Shown piece after piece: positions 14,325-20,732 of a stretch of 21,159 bases of DNA (the stretch's first letter is position 1; every line of letters begins with the position of its first letter). The translations under genes and the position numbers were made by a program. The notes under the pieces were generated by a model. It was not told the DNA's origin. It made no database searches and was given only the letters and a program-made list of their open reading frames with translations. Source of the stretch: JAMWZF01 sp041628615 (GTDB lineage Bacteria > Pseudomonadota > Alphaproteobacteria > Rhodobacterales > Rhodobacteraceae); the NCBI GenBank assembly GCA_041628615.1, contig JBFKOW010000044.1:1-21159 (forward strand). The letters are read 5' to 3'.

Positions 14325-14552
14325 TCAGTCGTCGTAGACCATCATCTCGTCGTTGCTGGCCAGCGCCGCCGCGATCAGCGCGACGAGGATCAGCGGCACG
14401 ATCAGTCCGGCATTGGACGACCCGCCGGCGGTATCCTCGATGATCTCGACCGGGGCCATCTCGACCGGTTCGGCCATGCCGCCGGCAACGGCCTGTCCGG
14501 CCCCGATGGCCAGCGCGGATGCGGCGATCGCCGCCGGTTTCACGTAGTTCAT
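14325..14552 (-). CDS. Small secreted/membrane peptide, copy D
   Basis: A 75-residue paralogue starting MNYVKPAAIAASALAIGAGQ (signal peptide ending AVA). It continues with the invariant GGMAEPVEMAPVEIIEDTAG, GSSNAG, the helix LIVPLILVALIAAALA and a distinct acidic tail SNDEMMVYDD. An in-frame ATG at 14576 is possible, but GGGGGGAAACGG precedes the ATG at 14552 and the signal peptide is better formed from there. It heads a two-gene unit with the 2OG-oxygenase. Its nearest relative by DNA is copy C, which shares 18 extra nt at the signal-peptide end. Function is unknown. Confidence 0.8.
   Translation of the reverse strand: MNYVKPAAIAASALAIGAGQAVAGGMAEPVEMAPVEIIEDTAGGSSNAGLIVPLILVALIAAALASNDEMMVYDD
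14359..14486 (-). repeat. Fourth, dispersed copy of the 128-nt coding core
   Basis: Same length as the three tandem copies and about 7 differences from copy B, all in the part coding for the membrane helix and GSSNAG. The 53 nt ending ATGCCGCCGGC are identical to the others. The following AACGGCCTGTCCGGCCCC is shared only with copy C. Confidence 0.9.
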
Positions 14553-14577
14553 CACCGTTTCCCCCCAGTTGAACACA

Positions 14578-14622
14578 CGAACAGACAGTTCGATTGTGGC
14601 GCACTCCCTGCCGTCGCGTCAA
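14578..14622 (-). promoter_or_regulatory. Promoter of peptide D / 2OG-oxygenase unit with start-site palindrome
   Basis: TTGACG (14622-14617), 18 nt, CACAAT (14598-14593) on the minus strand, with transcription starting near 14586 and a ~34-nt leader. A perfect palindrome CGAAC-N5-GTTCG (14578-14592) begins directly after the -10 box, a place where a repressor could block initiation. Confidence 0.5.
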
Positions 14623-14650
14623 CGAAATCGTGGGCCGCGCCGGGTCCGCG

Positions 14651-15460
14651 TCAGGCCGACCGCGACAGGTCCCTGCGCTCCGCGGTATCGGCGCGGTGCT
14701 CGCCGTGATGCGGATCGTGGCGGGCGATCTTCTCGGCCTCGGCCTCGAAGGCAGGCGGCATCGGACGCTTGCTGTCCGGGTAGACCAGACCAGCCGAGAT
14801 CACGAGCTTGGCTGCGTCCTCGATGGTCATCTCCAGCTCGACCACATCCTCCTTGGGGAAGAACAGCAGGAAGCCCGAGGTCGGGTTCGGCGTGGTCGGC
14901 ACGAAGATCGACAGCATCTCGTCGGGGTCGGACTTCTCCAGCACCTCGCCCCGGGTCTTGGCCGAGATGAAGCCGATGGCCCAGATGCCGGGCCGGGGAT
15001 ACTGGATCAGGCAGGCCTTCTCGAAATTCGCCTCGGACTGGGCGAACACCGTCTCGGCGATCTGCTTGACCCCGTTGTAGATCGACCGGACCACCGGGGT
15101 GCGGTCGATCAGCCCCTCGCCCCAGGCGAGGAAAGACCGGCCGAAGAAGCCCTTGGCGATCCAGCCGACGAAGATCGTGAACAGCAGGAAGATGATGACG
15201 CCGACGCCGCGGACGTTGACCTCGATCCGGTCGGCGCCTTCGCGCCCGAGCACCCGGTTGACGAGTTCGGTCGGCTGGTAGGCGTCGGGGATGAACGGCC
15301 AGACGAAGCTGTCGACCCAGCCCACCACCGTCCAGATCAGCCAGACGGTGAGCCAGATCGGCGCGATCACCACGAGTCCGGCGAGGAACGAGTTGCGCAG
15401 GGCGGCAAACGGCGACCAGCGGGCGCGCCGGGGCTTCTCGGGTTGGTGGGAGGTCGTCAC
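14651..15460 (-). CDS. DUF502 family inner-membrane protein
   Basis: A 269-residue protein of the DUF502 family. The N-terminal helix (FLAGLVVIAPIWLTVWLIWT, about 25-50) is followed by a periplasmic loop, a second helix (VGVIIFLLFTIFVGWIAKGF, about 86-106) and the family signature IDRTPVVRSIYNGVKQ. The C-terminal part is soluble (IFVPTTPNPTSGFLLFFPKE) with a charged tail. The biochemical role is not known from the sequence. The ATG at 15460 places the first helix properly. It is transcribed alone: 98 nt lie between its stop and peptide D, and a candidate promoter with an unusual palindrome lies upstream. Confidence 0.93.
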   Translation of the reverse strand: MTTSHQPEKPRRARWSPFAALRNSFLAGLVVIAPIWLTVWLIWTVVGWVDSFVWPFIPDAYQPTELVNRVLGREGADRIEVNVRGVGVIIFLLFTIFVGWIAKGFFGRSFLAWGEGLIDRTPVVRSIYNGVKQIAETVFAQSEANFEKACLIQYPRPGIWAIGFISAKTRGEVLEKSDPDEMLSIFVPTTPNPTSGFLLFFPKEDVVELEMTIEDAAKLVISAGLVYPDSKRPMPPAFEAEAEKIARHDPHHGEHRADTAERRDLSRSA

Positions 15461-15491
15461 GATGGTCAGCGCCTTCGTCAGCTTCTTCGCC

Positions 15492-15520
15492 TATCTAGGA
15501 CAGGCCGCGCCTGTCCACAA
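15492..15520 (-). promoter_or_regulatory. Candidate DUF502 promoter with palindrome filling the spacer
   Basis: TTGTGG (15520-15515) and TAGATA (15497-15492) are 17 nt apart on the minus strand. A perfect 8-bp inverted repeat GGACAGGC-CGC-GCCTGTCC (15498-15516) occupies the spacer. The hexamers are poor matches (3 of 6 each), so the promoter is tentative; the palindrome is directly visible. Confidence 0.4.
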
Positions 15521-15578
15521 CGCGCGACGCCGCCGCATCCGCCCGCACGGCCCGGTTATGGCCGGTCCGGGCGGCGTT

Positions 15579-16487
15579 TCAGCCCAATTCGGCGGCGATC
15601 CGGGCCGCCAGCCGCGCATTGTTGCGCACCAGCGCGATGTTGGCGGTCAGCGCCGCGCCCCGCGTGGCCGCCCCGATCCGGTCGAGCAGGTAGGGCGTGA
15701 CGGCCTTGGCGGCGATCCCTTCCGCCTCGGCCGCGGCGATGGCCTCGGCGATGACCGGCGCGAGCACATGCGCGGGGATCTCGTCGGCGGCGGGGATCGG
15801 GTTGACCACGAGCTGCCCGCCCGGCAGTCCCAGCGCCGCCCGCATCCGGTGCGCGGCGGCGATAGCGGCGGGATCGTCGATCCGCAGCGGCGCCGGCAGC
15901 CCCGAGGCGCGCGACCAGAACGCCGGCACCTCGTCCTGGCCCACGGCGATCACCGGCACGCCGAGGGTTTCGAGCACTTCCATCGTCTTCGGCAGGTCGA
16001 GGATCGCCTTGGCCCCGGCGCACACCACGGTCACCGGGGTCTGGGCCAGTTCCTGCAGGTCGGCGGAGACGTCGAAGCTGCGCTCGGCGCCGCGGTGCAC
16101 GCCGCCGATCCCGCCGGTGGCGAAGACCCCGATCCCCGCGGCGCGCGCGGCGATCATCGTCGCCGCCACCGTCGTGGCGCCGGTCCCGCCGGTGGCGAGA
16201 CAGGCAGCGAGATCGGCCCGCGACAGCTTGGCCACCTCCGGCGCGCCGGCCAGCGTGGTGAGCTGTTCCGGCGTCAGCCCGACATGCAGCCGCCCGTCGA
16301 GCACCGCGATGGTGGCGGGCGCGGCCCCGCCGGCGCGGATGTCGTCCTCGACGGCGCGCGCGGTGTCGAGATTGGCCGGGTGCGGCATCCCGTGGGTGAT
16401 GATCGTGCTTTCGAGCGCCACCACCGGCCGGCCGTCGCGCCGCGCCGCGGCCACCTCGGGCCCGAGAACCAGGGGCAGGGCGGTCAT
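15579..16487 (-). CDS. psuG: Pseudouridine-5'-phosphate glycosidase
   Basis: A 302-residue cytosolic enzyme that reversibly splits pseudouridine 5'-phosphate into uracil and ribose 5-phosphate by breaking a C-C glycosidic bond. Family motifs are complete: ALESTIITHGMP (Glu26), EVAKLSRADL (Lys87), GGTGATTVAAT, VFATGGIGGVHRG, SADLQEL (Asp143) and VVCAGAKAILDLPKT (Lys160). These residues line up with the catalytic Glu31, Lys93, Asp149 and Schiff-base Lys166 of the E. coli enzyme. The start ATG overlaps the stop of the PfkB-type kinase (ATGA), so the two are coupled in one salvage pathway: the kinase makes the phosphate, PsuG cleaves it. A GC-rich hairpin follows the stop (15539-15574) but lacks a U-tract on this strand. 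Confidence 0.96.
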   Translation of the reverse strand: MTALPLVLGPEVAAARRDGRPVVALESTIITHGMPHPANLDTARAVEDDIRAGGAAPATIAVLDGRLHVGLTPEQLTTLAGAPEVAKLSRADLAACLATGGTGATTVAATMIAARAAGIGVFATGGIGGVHRGAERSFDVSADLQELAQTPVTVVCAGAKAILDLPKTMEVLETLGVPVIAVGQDEVPAFWSRASGLPAPLRIDDPAAIAAAHRMRAALGLPGGQLVVNPIPAADEIPAHVLAPVIAEAIAAAEAEGIAAKAVTPYLLDRIGAATRGAALTANIALVRNNARLAARIAAELG

Positions 16488-17377
16488 GCCGGGCCGCCCC
16501 CGGCGACATAGGCCGCGGCGGCGTCGAGCGCGCGGGCCAGCGCCGTGGCGGGATCGGCGCCCTCGACCTCGGAGGCGACATGCGCGGCCATGAAGGTATC
16601 TCCCGCGCCGGTCACCCGCGCGACCATCACCGCAGGCGGCGCCGCCGTGCGCAGGCCGTCCGGCGTGGCTTCGGCCACCGCGCGGCCGCCGTCGGTGACC
16701 AGCACCCGCGCCGCGCCGCGCGCGCAGAGCGCCGCCGCCGCCGAAGCGGCATCGTCGAACCGGTCGTGGCAGATCAGCCCGGCCTCCTCGAGATTGACGT
16801 AGAACGTCGCGCGCGGGTGGCCAAGCAGCGGCACCAGCCGTTCCGCCTTGCCGGGGCTGGCCGGGGCGACCCGCAGGTCGGCCGCGGCGAAGAGCGGCGA
16901 ATGCGCGATGGTGTGCAGCAGGTCCGTCGTCAGGTTGCCGTCGAGCGCCACCGGACCGGCCCAGGGCGCCGCGGCGCCGCCCAGCCGGCCATCCTCGAGC
17001 GGCCGCAGGATCTTGCCGCCCGCCCGCTCGAGCGAGTGGGCGTCGGCGATCGCCGCGACCAGCCCCCCGGCGCCCTCGATCGCCATGTAGGAATCGGTCG
17101 GCAGGTCGTCGGAGCGATAGAGGTGATCGGTGACGATCCCGAGCGCCCGTATCTCGGCGACCAGCGCGTCCCCCGGCGCGTCCCGCCCGACCACCGACAG
17201 GAGCGCCGGGCGCAGGCCGAACCGGGTCAGGGTCATCGCCACGTTCAGCGCCACGCCGCCCGGCAGCCGGATGATCCGGCCCGGCACGTCGGCACCGAGC
17301 CGCATCGAGAACGGCGACCGGCCGATCACGTCCCAGAGGACGGAGCCGATGCAGAGGATGTCGGGCTTCGCGGTCAT
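16484..17377 (-). CDS. psuK: PfkB-family carbohydrate kinase, probable pseudouridine kinase
   Basis: A 297-residue ribokinase-fold kinase. It opens DILCIGSVLWDVIGRSPF, has the substrate-binding RLPGGVALNVAMTLTRFG (about residues 36-53) and the C-terminal PfkB signature VTGAGDTFMAAHV with the catalytic Asp in GAGD near residue 258. Placed immediately before psuG with an ATGA overlap, it most likely phosphorylates pseudouridine to pseudouridine 5'-phosphate. The family alone would allow other sugars or nucleosides; the neighbour makes the call. The ATG at 17377 has GAGG about 6 nt before it. The 69 nt between it and the DUF4198 gene hold no clear terminator. Confidence 0.9.
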   Translation of the reverse strand: MTAKPDILCIGSVLWDVIGRSPFSMRLGADVPGRIIRLPGGVALNVAMTLTRFGLRPALLSVVGRDAPGDALVAEIRALGIVTDHLYRSDDLPTDSYMAIEGAGGLVAAIADAHSLERAGGKILRPLEDGRLGGAAAPWAGPVALDGNLTTDLLHTIAHSPLFAAADLRVAPASPGKAERLVPLLGHPRATFYVNLEEAGLICHDRFDDAASAAAALCARGAARVLVTDGGRAVAEATPDGLRTAAPPAVMVARVTGAGDTFMAAHVASEVEGADPATALARALDAAAAYVAGGGPA

Positions 17378-17446
17378 GGACGCCTCTTGCGCCGCCGGGC
17401 GGCAGCGGTCAATCCCGGCCGTTCGCCGCGTTCCGGGGCCGCGGCC

Positions 17447-18247
17447 CTATTCCGGCACCGCGAAGGTCATCGACGCCCAGAGCGTTTCCCAGACGACATT
17501 CGCCCCTTCCGCCAGCGCCGGGGCGGGTTCCCGGAGGATCACCGCGTCGGCGAGGTAGCTGTGGCCGGGCACCACCGGCAGCACCGCGATCCCCTCGGCA
17601 TCGGTCCGGTGCAGGGTGATCTCCACCGTGCCGTCCGGGGCCTTGTCGAAGAGTTCCACCTGCGCGTCGGCGCGCGGCTCGTCGCCATACCAGACCTGCA
17701 CCGGGAGGCCGCCGCTCACATCGTCGGTGTAGGGATTGGCCAGCGCCACGATCTCGGTCTCGAGCCCGACGCGGAAATCCGATCCGGTCCCGTCGCCGGC
17801 GGCGATGAGGGTCTTGGCGAAACGGGTGTAGGCCTCGCCGAAGTCGGTCTCGGGAAGGCCGCGGGCGCTGTGATCGGCGGGGATGTTGGCAAAGGCCTTG
17901 TGGTCGGCGAAGCGCTGGAACTTCTCGAATTCGGTGTATTCCAGACGGGACACGGTCGAGACGTAGGCCACGACCTGCAGCCCGTCGTTCAGCGGCGCCG
18001 CCGACAGCGCCGGGCTGTCCCCCAGCCGGCCCTCGACCGGCCGCGCATCGCCGCCGCCGAACTGCGTGAACATCTGGAAGTTGCGCGGCAGATACGGCAG
18101 GGTCACGCCCTCGAACCTCTCCCCATTGACAAGACGCCCCTCCAGCTTACCGTCCGCCTCCACCCGGTAGTTCAGCGGTTCGATCCAGAATTCATGGGCC
18201 AGCGCCGGGCCGCAGACGAGTGCCAGAATGACAGCGAGGCTTCGCAT
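17447..18247 (-). CDS. DUF4198 periplasmic protein (metal-uptake associated)
   Basis: A 266-residue exported protein with signal peptide MRSLAVILALVCGPALA. The mature chain begins HEFWIEP, the hallmark of DUF4198, and ends in an Ig-like region (LPVQVWYGDEPRADAQVELF, then GIAVLPVVPGHSYLADAV). Family members often sit beside nickel/cobalt or other metal transport genes, which fits the HupE/UreJ gene next door; the N-terminal His-Glu could bind metal. This role is inferred. The start at 18247 is well supported by AAGGAGCGG upstream, though the frame stays open to 18463. Its start codon touches the divergent HupE/UreJ start. Confidence 0.85.
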   Translation of the reverse strand: MRSLAVILALVCGPALAHEFWIEPLNYRVEADGKLEGRLVNGERFEGVTLPYLPRNFQMFTQFGGGDARPVEGRLGDSPALSAAPLNDGLQVVAYVSTVSRLEYTEFEKFQRFADHKAFANIPADHSARGLPETDFGEAYTRFAKTLIAAGDGTGSDFRVGLETEIVALANPYTDDVSGGLPVQVWYGDEPRADAQVELFDKAPDGTVEITLHRTDAEGIAVLPVVPGHSYLADAVILREPAPALAEGANVVWETLWASMTFAVPE

Positions 18248-19586
18248 GATCCGCTCCTTTTCCGTTGCCGCGAAGGTGACCTTCCTTCGCCTGCTGTCAA
18301 CCGCGATTGCGCTTTGGGTGCTGATCGCCGGCGCCGCCGCGGCCCACGAGGTGCTGCCCGCGGTGGCCGACATGGAGCGGCAGGACGGCAGGCTGGTGTT
18401 CACGGTGACCGCGAACCTCGAAAGCTTCGTGGCCGGGATCGATCTCGAGGGGCTCAATGACACCGACGCCGCACCTGAGGCGGAGCGCTACGATGCGCTG
18501 CGGGCGCTGCCGCCGGGGGAACTCGCCGCCGAGGTGGCGGCCTTCTGGCCCGCTCTGGCCGAGAAGATCACCGTGCAGGCGGACGGATCGCGGCTGCCGC
18601 TGTCCTTCGACAGCGTGACCGTGCCCGAAGTGGGCAACGTCGAGCTTCTGCGCAGTTCGACCCTCGCCTTCACGGCCGACCTGCCCGAGACGGCGACGGC
18701 GGTGGAGGTGTCCTGGGACGCCTCCCTGGGCGCCCTCGTGCTGCGACAGGTGGGGGTCGAGGCGCCCTATGACGGCTATCTCGAACCGGGGCAGGGCACC
18801 GGCCCGGTCCAGCTTGCCGGCGGCGACCAGGCCGGCCCGTGGGAGACCTTCTTCGACTACATCCCGGTCGGCATCGACCATATCGTGCCGCTGGGTCTCG
18901 ATCACATCCTGTTCGTGCTGGGCCTGTTCTTCCTGACCCCGCGGCTCGGGCCGCTGCTGTGGCAGGTCTCGGCCTTCACGCTGGCCCACACGCTGACGCT
19001 GGCGCTGGCGGCGCTGGGATACGTGTCCGTCCCGGCCAGTGTCGTGGAACCGCTGATCGCGCTGTCGATCGTCTATGTCGCGGTCGAGAACATCTTCACC
19101 ACCGGCCGGCTGAGCCCGTGGCGGCCAGCGGTGATCTTCTGCTTCGGCCTGCTGCACGGGCTGGGTTTCGCCAGCGTGCTGGCCGAGTTCGGACTGCCGG
19201 AACAGAGCTTCATCCCCGCCCTCGTCGGCTTCAACGTCGGCGTCGAACTGGGGCAGCTTCTGGTGATCGGAACCGCCTGGCTGATCGTGGTCCGGGCCAT
19301 GCGCAACTCGCGGACCGGCGCCGAGGACAAGCTGTCGGCGGCGATCTACCTCGCTCTCGCGGTGCTGCTGATCCCGGCGCTCTACATCCCGCTTTCCGGG
19401 ATGGGGCCGGACCTGATCGAGGCGGTGACGCCGCTTCTCGTGGCGGCGGCGATTCTGATGGGCCTGTCGGCGGCGTCGACGGCAGCGGCCGGGCCGGGCA
19501 GCTACGGCTGGATCGTGTCGCTGCCGGCCTCCATCCTGATCGCCATCGTCGGCGCCTACTGGGTGGTCGAGCGGGTGTTTCTCTAG
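18246..19586 (+). CDS. HupE/UreJ-family membrane protein with large periplasmic N-domain
   Basis: A 446-residue membrane protein if begun at the ATG at 18246 (GCGAGG 6 nt before); a GTG at 18276 would give a neater 23-residue signal peptide (VTFLRLLSTAIALWVLIAG plus AAAA). The mature part starts HEVLPAV, followed by a ~190-residue periplasmic domain. Then come about seven helices with HupE/UreJ_2 motifs: GIDHIVPLGLDHILFVLGLF, FTLAHTLTLALAALG, FGLLHGLGFASVL and FNVGVELGQLLVIG. The membrane His/Asp residues resemble those of nickel/cobalt permeases. Metal transport, together with the divergent DUF4198 protein, is the likely role but not proved. Confidence 0.85.
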   Translation: MIRSFSVAAKVTFLRLLSTAIALWVLIAGAAAAHEVLPAVADMERQDGRLVFTVTANLESFVAGIDLEGLNDTDAAPEAERYDALRALPPGELAAEVAAFWPALAEKITVQADGSRLPLSFDSVTVPEVGNVELLRSSTLAFTADLPETATAVEVSWDASLGALVLRQVGVEAPYDGYLEPGQGTGPVQLAGGDQAGPWETFFDYIPVGIDHIVPLGLDHILFVLGLFFLTPRLGPLLWQVSAFTLAHTLTLALAALGYVSVPASVVEPLIALSIVYVAVENIFTTGRLSPWRPAVIFCFGLLHGLGFASVLAEFGLPEQSFIPALVGFNVGVELGQLLVIGTAWLIVVRAMRNSRTGAEDKLSAAIYLALAVLLIPALYIPLSGMGPDLIEAVTPLLVAAAILMGLSAASTAAAGPGSYGWIVSLPASILIAIVGAYWVVERVFL

Positions 19587-19619
19587 GCCGCCGGGGGCCA
19601 TCGGGCCGGGCAGCGCCGC

Positions 19620-19634
19620 CGGGGCCGGGCCCCG
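19620..19634. terminator. Small GC hairpin between convergent genes
   Basis: CGGGGC-CGG-GCCCCG directly abuts the stop codon of the solute-binding protein gene, in the 48-nt gap after the HupE/UreJ stop. No U-tract is present, so termination activity is doubtful. Confidence 0.25.
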
Positions 19635-20426
19635 TCAGCGCCCCGGCGACAGGATCACCGCCGGGTTGATGTAGTCCCGCTTCAGGTGCCGGTCCCAGAG
19701 CGGTTCGATCCGGCCGCTGTCGCGCAGCGCCGCGAACGCCGCCTCGACGGTGGCCAGCATCGCGTCGTCGGCCTTCGGCACCACGATCCAGACCGGCGTC
19801 ATGAACAACTGGTAGTCCGACATCTCGACCCCGAAGCCGGCATCGACGAAGCGTTCCGCGACATGGGCGCTGGTGACCGCGTAGTCGATGGCGTCGTCGC
19901 CGAGCGCGCCGAGCTGCCGCAGGGCGTCGGTGTCGGTGACGAATTCGACGATCTCCACCTCCGAGCCGGACAGGGTGCCCGAAGGGTCGAGCCCGACATG
20001 GCCGCCGAGGATCGCCCACTTGTAGATGCAGCCCCGGCAGACCCCGATCCGGGCCCCGGCCCCGGGCGGCTCGAATCCTTCCGCGCCGTCATCGGCGGCC
20101 ACGAGGACAACGGTGTCGTAATAGTAGGGACCGACGAAATGGAACCGCTCCTCCCGGTCGGGATTTCGCGACATGGAGGCGACGGCGAAGCCCCAGCCCT
20201 CGGCCCAGTCGCCGTGCTGCAGCCGGTTGAAGTCGGTCGCCGCGAAGCTGATCTCGATCCCGGCCTCGGCCGCCATCGCCTTGGCCAGTTCGATGTCGAA
20301 GCCCTGCGGTTCGCCTTCGGCGAGGTAGGAGAGCGGCTCGTAGTCGTCATCGAACGGGACGCCGACCGGATCGGCCCCGGCGGGCGCGGCCAGCAGCGCC
20401 GCGAGACAGAGCGCCCTAACCCGCAT
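19635..20426 (-). CDS. Family-3-type periplasmic solute-binding protein
   Basis: A 263-residue exported protein with signal peptide MRVRALCLAALLAAPAGA. The mature chain has the family 3 (amino-acid/polar compound) binding-protein pattern: DDYEPLSYLAEGEPQGFDIE near the N-terminus, a 'FAVASMSRNPDREERFHFVGPYYYDTVVLV' type segment (in part), and a C-terminal LWDRHLKRDY. A CRGC pair (GVCRGCIYKW) may form a disulfide. It lacks neighbouring permease and ATPase genes. Its ATG lies 11 nt inside the upstream small membrane-protein gene, so translation is coupled; this suggests a signalling or sensory partner rather than a classical importer, which is inference. Confidence 0.85.
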   Translation of the reverse strand: MRVRALCLAALLAAPAGADPVGVPFDDDYEPLSYLAEGEPQGFDIELAKAMAAEAGIEISFAATDFNRLQHGDWAEGWGFAVASMSRNPDREERFHFVGPYYYDTVVLVAADDGAEGFEPPGAGARIGVCRGCIYKWAILGGHVGLDPSGTLSGSEVEIVEFVTDTDALRQLGALGDDAIDYAVTSAHVAERFVDAGFGVEMSDYQLFMTPVWIVVPKADDAMLATVEAAFAALRDSGRIEPLWDRHLKRDYINPAVILSPGR

Positions 20427-20730
20427 CGCCCCGCTCGGGGCCCTGATCGGGATCGTCGGTGTAGGCGTCGACGCTTTCCTGCGACCAGTCCTTCAGAAGG
20501 GTGATGAACGAGCCGAAATAGAAGCCGATGATCAGCCCGCCCCAGTTGGCGAGAACCTCCGGGATGGCGTAGCCGGACCGCAGGATCGGCATCAGCGCCA
20601 CCACGAAGATGACGCAGAGCGCGATCAGCGAACTGACGATCACCGCGGCGTAGACCACGAACCGTTTCGTCGTCTGGTCAAGCCCGATGTTGGCGGCGCG
20701 GATCGCCTGCCGTCTGCGTGGTGCGGCCAT
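20416..20730 (-). CDS. 104-residue two-helix membrane protein
   Basis: Starting MAAPRRRQAIRAANIGLDQT, it has a hydrophobic helix FVVYAAVIVSSLIALCVIFV (with VALMP following) and a second, AIPEVLANWGGLIIGFYFGS (to about residue 80). It ends in an acidic tail DDPDQGPERGDAG. The ATG at 20730 is preceded by AAGGGGG; an open frame further upstream overlaps the previous gene and is not used. It overlaps the next gene, the solute-binding protein, by 11 nt and starts 2 nt before the previous gene's stop. No family is recognised. Its topology suggests a small inner-membrane partner for the products beside it. Confidence 0.75.
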   Translation of the reverse strand: MAAPRRRQAIRAANIGLDQTTKRFVVYAAVIVSSLIALCVIFVVALMPILRSGYAIPEVLANWGGLIIGFYFGSFITLLKDWSQESVDAYTDDPDQGPERGDAG

Positions 20731-20732
20731 GT

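Noticed and set aside
11720..14552. Peptides as double-glycine-leader bacteriocins
   Set aside because: The GG follows an AxA signal-peptidase site and a typical Sec hydrophobic core, and the LSxxEL-type leader and a peptidase-ABC exporter are absent.
14571..14592. LexA/SOS box at the peptide D promoter
   Set aside because: The alphaproteobacterial box needs GAAC or GTTC repeats separated by 7 nt; here the spacings are 4 and 5.
15539..15574. Intrinsic terminator after psuG
   Set aside because: The GC-rich stem CCGCCCG/CGGGCGG is real, but on the psuG strand no U-tract follows it.
19635..20426. CRGC in the solute-binding protein as a heme c site
   Set aside because: Heme c attachment needs CxxCH; the residue after the second Cys is Ile.
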